DNA of 16,113 nucleotides from Caryophanales bacterium UBA6768. GTDB taxonomy: Bacteria > Bacillota > Bacilli > Bacillales_D > Amphibacillaceae. A program made the position numbers and the translations under genes. Below are positions 6,350 through 12,873 of the stretch, one piece after another. Where the stretch lies: contig DKGO01000033.1 in the NCBI GenBank assembly GCA_002453315.1, forward strand, positions 1 to 16,113, written 5' to 3'. How positions within the stretch are numbered: position 1 is the stretch's first letter; every line of letters starts with the position of its first letter. The notes beneath the pieces are model-generated. The model had not been told where the DNA came from, did not search any database, and worked only from the letters and a program-made list of their open reading frames with translations.

Positions 6350-7273
6350 TTATTCATTATCCAGTAACATCCCCCAATAACCTTCAATGCGTTCAAATGT
6401 ATTTTCGACTCGTTCATTGACCCACTGTTTTACGGCATCTTTAGAAGAAACACCTTGAGTAACAAACTGCAACATTTTTTCTCTTAAGAGATTGACCGTG
6501 TAAGAAAGAACTTGTTCTTTTTGCAGTTTCTCAAACAAGTTTGAGTAGTCTTCCATTAATTGTTTTAATGATTCTTCACTCGCCTTGAATTTTCCTAATT
6601 GGTTCGTAATATTTAGGATATGCGCTTGTTTAGCAGATAAAGAAACATGCCCAAGATTTAACTTCGAACGTGCCTCATAAAAGCGCTCCTCAATGGACTG
6701 ATACCCGCTTACTTTCTTTTCATTATGTAACCAATACTGATCAATCAACGTGTCAAACCCTACTTTCGTTTCTCCGACTAAATACTTTTCACTAAACACT
6801 TGCAATGCCTTTGTAGAAGATACGAATTCAAGTTGGGCTTCATATGAGGTCAATGGCTTTGTAACACCAGCGAAAAAGTTAATTCCTAGCTCAGTTAAAC
6901 TATCCAGCCCATCTGTCATTTGTTGAAGCATTGATTCCATTTCCTTCACTTCGTCGCTACTCAGTTCATCAAATGCACCTGCATCATTTAAATATTGACT
7001 AAAAACAAGCCATTGATCGCTTGGTCGATAAGAGAAAATATCATTCGGATCAGCTTTTTGAACATGGATGTCTTTTGCTAGAAAATCTTCGAATTGGTTC
7101 TGCATTTGAATGAGTTCATCCGATATCGTCAGTTGATACGCTTTGCCATGCAATGTTCCCTTAATCTTTTGACCCGCTAATGCTAGCGGATTAATATCGC
7201 TCTTATTTTGGGCGGCCCGTGTCGCTAACGCTCCTTGATAGGTAATATTAATAATCATCTCAAGCCAACTCAC
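6350..7273 (-). CDS. Unrecognised mostly helical protein, 302-307 residues
   Basis: A soluble, acidic, almost wholly helical protein by composition, with heptad-like stretches (about 95-125 and 215-300), for example SSDEVKEMESMLQQM and KLQKEQVLSYTVNLL. No signal peptide, membrane segment or catalytic motif is seen. Two starts are possible: GTG at 7273 (MSWLEM, with GGAG five bases upstream) or ATG at 7258 (MIINITYQGALATRAAQ, with AAGGTGA about 11 bases upstream). The conserved-looking start ITYQGALATRAAQ supports either. It sits next to the cold-shock-domain gene on the same strand, separated by about 66 AT-rich bases. Function unknown. Confidence 0.65.
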   Translation of the reverse strand: MSWLEMIINITYQGALATRAAQNKSDINPLALAGQKIKGTLHGKAYQLTISDELIQMQNQFEDFLAKDIHVQKADPNDIFSYRPSDQWLVFSQYLNDAGAFDELSSDEVKEMESMLQQMTDGLDSLTELGINFFAGVTKPLTSYEAQLEFVSSTKALQVFSEKYLVGETKVGFDTLIDQYWLHNEKKVSGYQSIEERFYEARSKLNLGHVSLSAKQAHILNITNQLGKFKASEESLKQLMEDYSNLFEKLQKEQVLSYTVNLLREKMLQFVTQGVSSKDAVKQWVNERVENTFERIEGYWGMLLDNE

Positions 7274-7355
7274 CTTCGCTCCAGTATTTAGGACTTATTG
7301 ACTATATCGGCTTTTTGATTGGATTGTTTAGAGATTGCGATATTAATGAATAAGG

Positions 7356-8360
7356 ATGACCAACAGAACAGTTGATGTAGCAGAGCAATTAAATCTTAGC
7401 CCTTTCCGAGTCCGATTAATTGCAAAGAGAAATAACATTGTTAAATGTGAAAAGTATAAGCTACAGTTAAAACAACAGCTTATTGAAAACCGAAGGAAAT
7501 GGTATGAGACCAATATACCTGAATTTAAGCCCTCACATATTCAAGAGCAGATTATTTTTGGTAGTTTACTTGGAGATGGTTATATAAGTAAAGGAGCGCA
7601 AAGGAGTATCAATTATTATTATCAAGAGCATTTCGGCGATAAACAAACCGAATACCGTTTTTGGAAGTTGACCAAATTAAAAAATCTTCATTTTTCGATA
7701 AACGGAAATTACTTACGATCCACCAGCCATCCTTATTTTACAAAACTCTATCCCCTCCTATACCCAAATGGAAGAAAATCATTAACACCTGACTTCATTT
7801 CCAAATGTACTCATCCTATCTTTTTATCAACTTTATATTTAGATGATGGCAGCTTAACTGTGTCATATCAATATAATAAATCGACCCACACCGTTTATTG
7901 CCACCCTAGCATAATACTTTATACATTAAATTTAACGAAGGAAGAAAATTACCGTCTAGCTAATTATCTAAATCAAACATTTAATACCCATTTTGTTGTT
8001 TCTGGACATCCAGATGGCCATAGAAGCCTATTAAAAATTAATAAAGAATGGGAAGTAAGTCACTTTCTTAACATTATCGCACCTTATGTTCAAGACATTC
8101 CCTCAATGAAATATAAAGCTAGTTTAACTGAAAATATTAGAATCAAGAATGAGCATATAAACAAGAAAGTCGGCAAAGACGTTATTATTAAATTGAGTTC
8201 ATCGAACAGAAGAAAAGTATATTCCATCAATGAAATCAATACCATTATAAAATTAAAAAAGTCGGGTTATACAGATAAAGCCATTGCAAATGAAGTGGGG
8301 AGAACATACTGGTCAATTATTTATAAGATGAGGGAGTTAAGAAAAGATGGGTTATTATAA
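7356..8360 (+). CDS. Free-standing LAGLIDADG homing endonuclease
   Basis: A 334-residue protein with two LAGLIDADG motifs: IIFGSLLGDGYIS (residues 66-78) and LSTLYLDDGSL (157-167). The acidic residues D74 and D163/D164 are in place for metal-dependent double-strand cleavage. It resembles the LAGLIDADG_2 (I-SceI-like) family. A helix-turn-helix-like segment lies at the N-terminus (VDVAEQLNLSPFRVRLIAK) and another at the C-terminus (KSGYTDKAIANEVGRTYWS), probably DNA-contacting. The gene is not inside an intron or intein. It ends 87 bases before a decayed flagellin exon/group I intron end and about 2.7 kb from the intron-bearing flagellin gene. The frame is intact, so it may be active. The ribosome site is poor (AAGG abuts the ATG), but an in-frame stop just upstream excludes an earlier start. 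Confidence 0.85.
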   Translation: MTNRTVDVAEQLNLSPFRVRLIAKRNNIVKCEKYKLQLKQQLIENRRKWYETNIPEFKPSHIQEQIIFGSLLGDGYISKGAQRSINYYYQEHFGDKQTEYRFWKLTKLKNLHFSINGNYLRSTSHPYFTKLYPLLYPNGRKSLTPDFISKCTHPIFLSTLYLDDGSLTVSYQYNKSTHTVYCHPSIILYTLNLTKEENYRLANYLNQTFNTHFVVSGHPDGHRSLLKINKEWEVSHFLNIIAPYVQDIPSMKYKASLTENIRIKNEHINKKVGKDVIIKLSSSNRRKVYSINEINTIIKLKKSGYTDKAIANEVGRTYWSIIYKMRELRKDGLL

Positions 8361-8447
8361 TTAATTATACCCTATTGAAGAACAATGTAAAAATACTCCA
8401 ACCAATAAGGCTAGAGTTTTTTCTGCTAATATTCACACAATAACCAA

Positions 8448-8518
8448 AGTACTCCTTGTTGTGGAACTTGGTTGGCTTGCTTCACCGCTATGTTTTAGAA
8501 TAGACTATCTATTCACTT
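8448..8518 (-). pseudogene. Relic of flagellin 3' exon joined to a group I intron 3' end
   Basis: On the minus strand this stretch repeats the intron 2 end and exon 3 of the flagellin locus at 11053-11145: the intron S element (GATAGTCTATTCTA), the last intron bases, then codons for KQANQVP and QGVL. The 21-base core TGGAACTTGGTTGGCTTGCTT is identical in both copies. Decay is clear: the intron P9 hairpin is deleted, three bases are inserted in the exon, and the reading frame ends in WLLCEY instead of QLLR. It has the same orientation as the flagellin gene. The other 260 bases between the endonuclease gene and the transposase hold nothing else I recognise. Confidence 0.8.
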
Positions 8519-8608
8519 TTTTTAAATTTTATCATTAGAGAAAATTTAGGGAGTGAAAGTGAATAACATCTAATTAGATATTAATGGATGCCGGAAAATA
8601 AAGTCAAT

Positions 8609-9814
8609 ATAATTGTGTAAAAAAAAGGCCATGTGATCGCCTTTACGGTACAATGTTTTTAACCACAAAAACATACCTGGAAGCAGATCATATGACCCAC
8701 CTACATTTTACATTGGAGACCAAAGAAATACAAAGCTTAATTGAAAAATCCGTTAAAGACGAGCTATCAAAAAACATCTTAACTGTTTTTAATCAATTAA
8801 TGGAAGAACAGCGTACCCAATACATTCAAGCAACAGACTATGACTTTCGAGTCAACGTGTTAGCTAGCGTAATGGCTACTATGAAAGAGAGTCGGCAACT
8901 CGAATCGGCACATTGGATCTGAAAGTGCCCCGAACAAGAGATGGTAAGTTTTCACCGACTGTCTTTGAACGATATCAGAGAAACGAAAAAGCACTCTTAG
9001 CTTCTATGCTTGAGATGTATGTTTCTGGTGTGTCCACAAGAAAAGTCTCTCAAATTGTAGAAGAACTTTGCGGAAAAACGACTTCTAAATCTTTTGTCTC
9101 TGATTTAACAGCACAACTTGATCCCATGGTTAAGAAATGGCAAAATCGCTCTCTATCAGAAACAACGTATCCCTATCTCATGGTTGATGTTCTTTACATT
9201 AAAGTAAGAGAAGAACATCGTGTCGTATCAAAAAGTTGTCATATCGCCCTTGGGTTCACAGAAGAAGGCGAACGTGAAATTATCGGTTTCATGATTCAAA
9301 ATGGTGAAAGTGAAGAATCTTGGAACACCTTCTTTGATTATTTAAAAAACCGCGGATTGAATGGCACACAACTCGTCATTTCTGATGCCCATGCTGGATT
9401 AATGATAGCGATTCGTCAATCTTTCACAGGTGCTACTTGGCAGAGGGTGCCAAGTCCATTTCATGCGGAATATTTTAAGTACCATTCCTAAAAAGGGATC
9501 CAAACCATTTCGTGAATCAGTCAAAGCCGTCTTTCGATTTACAGACATTCACTTGGCTAGAGCAGCGAAAAACGAACTAATCGATTCCTACGTTGACAAA
9601 AAAAGATAAGAGAAAGCTTGCCCAAAACTCGAGGAAGGATTCGAAGATGCTTTCCAATATACCGTTGTTGGCAAAGGTCATACTCGGTTAAAGAGTACGA
9701 ATTTAATTGAACGCTTGAATCAAGAAGTTCGATGCAAACCGTTTGTGGGTACCCCCAAACCATCAATCTTAATATGAACGTTAAAACATTGTAGAACAAT
9801 TTACACAAGATTAT
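8609..9814 (+). mobile_element. Degenerate IS256-family insertion sequence
   Basis: The element contains a broken Mutator/IS256-family transposase and is bounded by imperfect inverted ends: ATAATTGTGTAAA on the left (from 8609), and ATAATCTTGTGTAAA read inward from 9814. At about 1.2 kb it is slightly shorter than usual for the family (about 1.3 kb), in keeping with internal deletions. No eight-base target duplication is visible at these borders, so the ends may be off by several bases or the flanks rearranged. Confidence 0.75.
8692..9775 (+). pseudogene. IS256-family transposase, multiply frameshifted
   Basis: The start (MTHLHFTLETKEIQSLIEK) is intact to about residue 77. A deletion then removes part of the N-terminal domain and shifts the frame, and coding resumes with LKVPRTRDGKFSPTVFERYQ at 8916. 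The first catalytic Asp (LMVDVLYIKV) and the second (VISDAHAGL) lie in this second frame. A one-base insertion near 9446 shifts it again (CQVHFMRNILSTIPKKGSKP continues in a third frame). A stop at about 9607 and a deletion after LIERLNQEVR, which holds the catalytic Glu, destroy the rest. At least four lesions make it inactive. The family's DDE chemistry cannot be carried out by any single product. Confidence 0.9.
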
Positions 9815-9861
9815 GGACTTGATAAGAGAAGAGTGGCATAAGAATCAATGCTTATTTTAAC

Positions 9862-10362
9862 TTAACTACTACACATTAATGAAAAAATCGAATATAAACA
9901 TAAAAAAGAAAATGGTGCTATTAAAATTATTGGTACTCTTTTCTCGGTTTGTGTTAAACGTCTATATCTGTTTTTACTTTTTAATATCTTGTATTCATTG
10001 GTGTAACCTTGAAATGGCAACTTATCTTCCAGCTTATTTATAACAGAAAATTTCGCAGAGTTTAGTTGTTTGTAAGATTCAATGCTTACGAACCAGTTAA
10101 TACACAATCCAATCCCAAGCAAAGATATAAACAATGAAACAAACTCAGTTGAATCAAAAACAACGAGTTTATCATTTAACAAAATAGTTGCCAAAGTCAA
10201 AACAACTGTTATTGCAGTCGTATAAAATTTGTTGGTTGTATCACGTCGAGAACTTATGTTATCAGCCATATGAACATATAATTTGTATTGTTCCAATAAG
10301 GTATTTAGTTTTTCATCATTACTAGTTTCAATTATATTGTTATCTCTTTCTTTTAACTTCAC
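9862..10362 (-). CDS. Three-helix membrane protein paired with the TIR-like gene
   Basis: A 166-residue protein with a cytoplasmic N-terminus containing EQYKLYVHMADNISSRRDTTN (residues 24-44). Membrane segments follow at about 47-63, 73-92 and 143-163, the last two separated by a basic loop (KSKNRYRRLTQTEKR). The MADxIS.RR..N signature just before the first helix recalls small membrane proteins annotated near TIR and SMODS systems (SLATT- or RipA-like). I make that match from memory and rate it moderate. Its ATG overlaps the TIR gene stop by four bases, so both are translated from one message. The likely role is the membrane effector or anchor of a two-gene conflict system. Confidence 0.75.
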   Translation of the reverse strand: MKLKERDNNIIETSNDEKLNTLLEQYKLYVHMADNISSRRDTTNKFYTTAITVVLTLATILLNDKLVVFDSTEFVSLFISLLGIGLCINWFVSIESYKQLNSAKFSVINKLEDKLPFQGYTNEYKILKSKNRYRRLTQTEKRVPIILIAPFSFLCLYSIFSLMCSS

Positions 10363-10769
10363 TTAGCATTTCTCCGTATTGCACTAACAATAGAAGAGGT
10401 ATTCCAACCTACAATTTCTTCTGCTACTTCTTGAAGTCTTTTGGGTATCCTTTCTTTGCCCCAAGGTTTAATCCCCAGTATAGGTTTATCCATATCTAGA
10501 GCAATATCAATTTCTTTATCAATCCACTTTCTATGATTAACATACATCCCCGCTAAAACAATTATTAAACACGATGGCCTTATTTGATCTTCCAATTCTT
10601 CCTCAAGTTCTTCATCTGTACTAGTATCCAATGAGTCATGCTCAGGAACACTCAAGTTTCTCCATTTAAAATTAGGTGCGTCATCAAGCATCTCTTCTAA
10701 TTTGTAATATTCATCATTATAGTCCCATGAATGACTTATAAATATAGGATAAGTACGTAACTTTGGCAT
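10359..10769 (-). CDS. TIR-like domain protein (DUF1863/MTH538 type)
   Basis: A 136-residue single-domain protein. YPIFISHSWDYNDEYYKL (8-25) is the first strand and following loop. FKWRNLSVPEHDSLD follows, then LIIVLAGMYVNHRKWIDKEIDIA (about 75-97) and KPILGIKPWG. This order is typical of the MTH538 TIR-like family, to which Thoeris ThsB also belongs; those proteins use NAD as substrate or bind nucleotides. The Glu in WIDKEI is the likely catalytic residue. I chose ATG 10769-10767 because GGAGG lies eight bases upstream. No ThsA (SIR2-SLOG) gene is nearby. The overlapping partner is a small membrane protein instead. An immune function is inference. Confidence 0.85.
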   Translation of the reverse strand: MPKLRTYPIFISHSWDYNDEYYKLEEMLDDAPNFKWRNLSVPEHDSLDTSTDEELEEELEDQIRPSCLIIVLAGMYVNHRKWIDKEIDIALDMDKPILGIKPWGKERIPKRLQEVAEEIVGWNTSSIVSAIRRNAK

Positions 10770-11006
10770 AATAAATCCCTCCAACAATTATCAAAAAATA
10801 ATATCCTTTTTTAAGCATTAAAATAACTGATAGTTATCGTGTTTTAGTGAGTTCTTACTTTTTTATTTTTAGATATTAAAAACTTACCTGTTACCGAAAC
10901 ATCACTTTTTATGAATTTTTCTCCAGTAGTAGGAATTCACAATTATCAGAAAACAAAACCCTAAATTTTCTTCCCTTATCCACAAGCATCTTATGACACT
11001 CTATAT

Positions 11007-11044
11007 ATGTAAAACGGTCGCATTAATTAACGACCGTTTTACAT
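11007..11044. terminator. Bidirectional terminator after the flagellin gene
   Basis: A perfect 14-base stem (ATGTAAAACGGTCG with CGACCGTTTTACAT) encloses a ten-base loop. On the minus strand it begins nine bases after the stop of the last flagellin exon. T and A tracts inside the stem make it work in both directions. Its place shows that the exon at 11053-11097 is, or was, the true end of the flagellin transcript. Confidence 0.85.
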
Positions 11045-11052
11045 AATAAATA

Positions 11053-11097
11053 TTAACGAAGTAACTGTAGTACTCCTTGTGGAACTTGGTTGGCTTG
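11053..11097 (-). CDS. hag: Flagellin exon 3 (alternative C-terminus)
   Basis: 45 bases encode QANQVPQGVLQLLR and a stop. This is the conserved C-terminal helix end of Bacillus flagellin, which packs in the D0 core of the filament. On its own it has no start; it makes sense only if joined in frame to the codon for Ala (GCT) at 11475-11473. The preceding base is G, as required at the end of a group I intron. It has exactly the same length as the C-terminus already encoded downstream of that Ala in exon 2 (QAQQIPQGVLQLLR), but differs at about a dozen mostly silent positions. The terminator follows at once. Whether it is joined by splicing is inference. Confidence 0.7.
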   Translation of the reverse strand, partial: QANQVPQGVLQLLR

Positions 11098-11472
11098 CTT
11101 TGCCGCTATGCCTTTCGGTCATAGAATAGACTATCTCTTCACCCTTCTTTTTCGAAGATAGGGGCTGGGCACTTCGAACAGGTTAGCTGTCCTACGAGAT
11201 TCATAGTCATAACCTTATGCCGGCCGTAGACCGTTTTCTCTAGTCGTTGAACCTTCTCCATTCTTTCGAAACAGGAGCTTGGCTGCTGATTGTCCAATCT
11301 TATTCATTTTCAAACCGTCACATTTACTGTTTCCAGTTGCGTTGTGGTTGAATAAGCTTTAGGAGTTTCCAGCAATTCACCCAGTGGTGCTCTTATCCGT
11401 TACCAGATAAGACGCCCGTTCACAACATTACCTAAGAAGTTGTAAGACTCCTTGAGGGATTTGCTGTGCTTG
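11098..11472 (-). ncRNA. Group I intron 2 in the flagellin gene
   Basis: The catalytic core is plain: the P element GAATTGCTGG, Q element CAATCAGCAGCCAAGC (P4 from TGCTG/CAGCA), R element GTTCAACGACTA and S element GAAGAGATAGTC (P7 from GACTA/TAGTC). P6 ends in a GAAA loop. P9 is CTATG-CC-GAAA-GG-CATAG. Compared with intron 1 the helices covary: P2 CTTATC/GATAAG here against CTGAC/GTCAG, both around TGGTAACG, and P6 TTC/GAA against CTC/GAG. It has no open reading frame for an endonuclease. The 3' end is set by G before exon 3. The 5' end at 11472 is a hypothesis: its first 45 bases would encode a second flagellin tail with its own stop. A P1-like pairing (TTACAAC 11445-11439 with GTTGTGA 11426-11420) exists inside this segment. 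Confidence 0.75.
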
Positions 11473-11541
11473 AGCTAGCATTGCTTGTGCTGCTTGAGTT
11501 AAGATGTTGTTCTTAGTGAACTCCATCATTTCTTTCGCCAT
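11428..11541 (-). CDS. hag: Flagellin exon 2 with its own stop codon
   Basis: The segment encodes MAKEMMEFTKNNILTQAAQ followed by AMLA and QAQQIPQGVLQLLR, then TAA at 11430-11428. This is the standard Flagellin_C end, which should follow RIRDTD of exon 1. It lies 360 bases after exon 1 and is preceded by G. If intron 2 is not spliced, or does not exist as an intron, translation ends here and gives a 270-residue flagellin. If intron 2 is spliced at 11472, only the first 23 codons (to Ala at 11473) are used, followed by the exon at 11053-11097, again giving 270 residues. No terminator follows this stop codon directly. Confidence 0.8.
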   Translation of the reverse strand: MAKEMMEFTKNNILTQAAQAMLAQAQQIPQGVLQLLR

Positions 11542-11901
11542 CGTGCGAACATTTGCTTTCACAAATGACTAGACTATCTCTTCACCCTCTAGCGAACTAG
11601 TAGGGGTCGGGCTCTTCGGATTGATGAGGTACTCACGCTCATCGCACCTACGGATTTCATCATCATAGCGATTGCCTTAGATGGTCTATCCTAGTCGTTG
11701 AACCTTCTCCACTCTTTCGAGACAGGAGCTTGGCTGCTGATTGCCCAATCTCACTCATTTTCAAACCGTCACGTTTACTGTTTCCAGTTCCGTTGTGGTT
11801 GAGTAAGTTTCAGGGTTTTCCAGCAATTCACCCGATGATCATCACTGACCGTTACCAGTCAGGACGACTGTGCTTGTCACCGCTTATGCGGCTAAAGCAT
11901 A
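11542..11901 (-). ncRNA. Group I intron 1 in the flagellin gene
   Basis: A 360-base intron separates RIRDTD from MAKEMM in a region where flagellins are continuous. It shows P2 (CTGAC/GTCAG), P (GAATTGCTGG), Q (CAATCAGCAGCCAAGC), R (GTTCAACGACTA) and S (GAAGAGATAGTC), P6 capped by GAAA, extra stems between P7 and P8 as in subgroup IA, and P9 CATTTG-T-GAAA-G-CAAATG. Splicing after GAT (U) and after ...CGCACG (G) restores the flagellin frame. Shifts of three or six bases also keep frame and the U/G rule, so borders are good to about six bases. P1 could not be resolved by eye. Unspliced, the frame ends after YALAA. The intron is about the usual size for a core without an endonuclease. Flagellin group I introns are known from Geobacillus. 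Confidence 0.85.
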
Positions 11902-12600
11902 ATCTGTGTCGCGAATACGTGATTCTGCGGCAGTTAAGTTTTCAGCTGAAGTACCTAAGTTGTTAATTGTGTGCTCTAAGCGGTTTTGATTAGCACCAAG
12001 TTTAGCACGTTCTGCCGATACTGTATCTATAGCCTCTTGGATGGTTGAGATAGCCGCATCAGCACTTGTTTGATCTGAAATGTCAATGTCTTCAACACCT
12101 AAAGCAGAAGCTTGCATATCATCGATTGTGATTGTAATCGATTGCCCTTCATTAGCTCCAATATGAAACACTTTAGCATCGAAGGTGCCGTCTAACAATT
12201 CTTGTGTATTAAACTCAGTATCTTGAGCAATACGATCAATTTCTTTAATCAATTCCGCCACTTCTTTTTGTAGCTCTCCACGGTCTGTATCATTGTTTGT
12301 ATCGTTTGAAGCTTGAACTGCAAGTTCACGCATTCTTTGAAGTATTGCATGTGTCTCATTTAATGCACCTTCAGCTGTCTGAATAAGTGAAATGCCATCT
12401 TGCGCATTTTTTGCAGCCATGTCAAGACCCCGAATTTGCCCACGCATTTTTTCGGAGATTGCAAGACCTGCTGCATCGTCCCCTGCACGGTTAATCCGAA
12501 GACCCGAAGATAGCTTTTCCAAGCTTTTTGACACACCAGTGTTGTTTGTTGTCAACTGACGGTGTGCGTTCAACGCTGAAATGTTGTGATTAATAATCAT
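11902..12600 (-). CDS. hag: Flagellin, exon 1
   Basis: 233 codons encode the conserved Flagellin_N domain (MIINHNISALNAHRQL, SSGLRINRAGDDAAGLAISE) and the start of Flagellin_C (LGANQNRLEHTINNLG, AAESRIRD), with a short central region. This is the filament subunit, exported by the flagellar type III system and assembled outside the cell. AAGGAGG lies ten bases before the ATG, a SigD promoter lies upstream and a CsrA-type hairpin is in the leader. The frame runs on into intron sequence and stops at 11884 after YALAA, so splicing is needed for a filament-competent protein (270 residues). The usual Bacillus neighbours (csrA, fliW, fliD, fliS) are absent, so this may be an additional flagellin gene in accessory DNA. 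Confidence 0.93.
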
Positions 12601-12630
12601 TTCTTATTTCCTCCTTGAAATTTTGTTTTC

Positions 12631-12644
12631 CCACATCCTTGTGG
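12631..12644 (-). promoter_or_regulatory. CsrA-binding hairpin in the flagellin leader
   Basis: On the minus strand CCACAAGGATGTGG forms a five-base stem with the loop AGGA. It contains ACAAGGATGT, matching the CsrA consensus RUACARGGAUGU, with the GGA in the loop. A second GGA is the ribosome site about 20 bases downstream. In Bacillus subtilis CsrA binds two such sites in the hag leader and blocks translation until FliW removes it. The same control is expected here. Confidence 0.75.
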
Positions 12645-12702
12645 TTATGAGATGCGAAGAAAGATGCCGGCCGAACACCCTTCCCCTTGCTCTCACTTAC
12701 AT

Positions 12703-12729
12703 ATATCGACAGATATTCTAAAATGTTTA
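12703..12729 (-). promoter_or_regulatory. SigD (sigma-28) promoter of flagellin
   Basis: On the minus strand TAAA (12729-12726), exactly 15 bases, then GTCGATAT (12710-12703) match the SigD consensus TAAA-N15-GCCGATAT with one mismatch. This places the flagellin in the late motility regulon. The leader is about 95 bases. Confidence 0.92.
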
Positions 12730-12873
12730 ATGTTTTTCATTATTTTTCTTAAAAATTTCCTTGGACTATATTAGCAGGACTTTCCGCCCTTTTGTCGAAA
12801 ATTCTTTCATATAAGCTACTGTGTACATGACATAAATTTTTTGTAGCAATATTTTTTAGAAAGAGTGATTTAC

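Noticed and set aside
9557..9808. Minus-strand open frame of 83 codons
   Set aside because: It is antisense to the third-frame end of the IS256 transposase, whose homology (GSKPFRES, NLIERLNQEVR) is clear.
8601..9822. Eight-base target duplication around the IS256 remnant
   Set aside because: The bases flanking the proposed ends (AAGTCAAT and GGACTTGA) are not direct repeats.
9862..10769. Classical Thoeris system
   Set aside because: No ThsA-like SIR2/SLOG gene is present. The partner is a small membrane protein.
11884..11901. YALAA as the natural flagellin C-terminus
   Set aside because: Flagellins need the C-terminal D0 helix. It is found 360 bases further on in frame after removal of a group I intron, so the early stop belongs to the intron.
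11098..11901. Group II intron or IStron
   Set aside because: The P, Q, R and S elements and the terminal G are those of group I introns. There is no domain V motif, reverse transcriptase or transposase inside.
11730..11966. Plus-strand open frame of 78 codons
   Set aside because: It is antisense to the group I intron core and to flagellin exon 1. The conserved intron elements explain the sequence.
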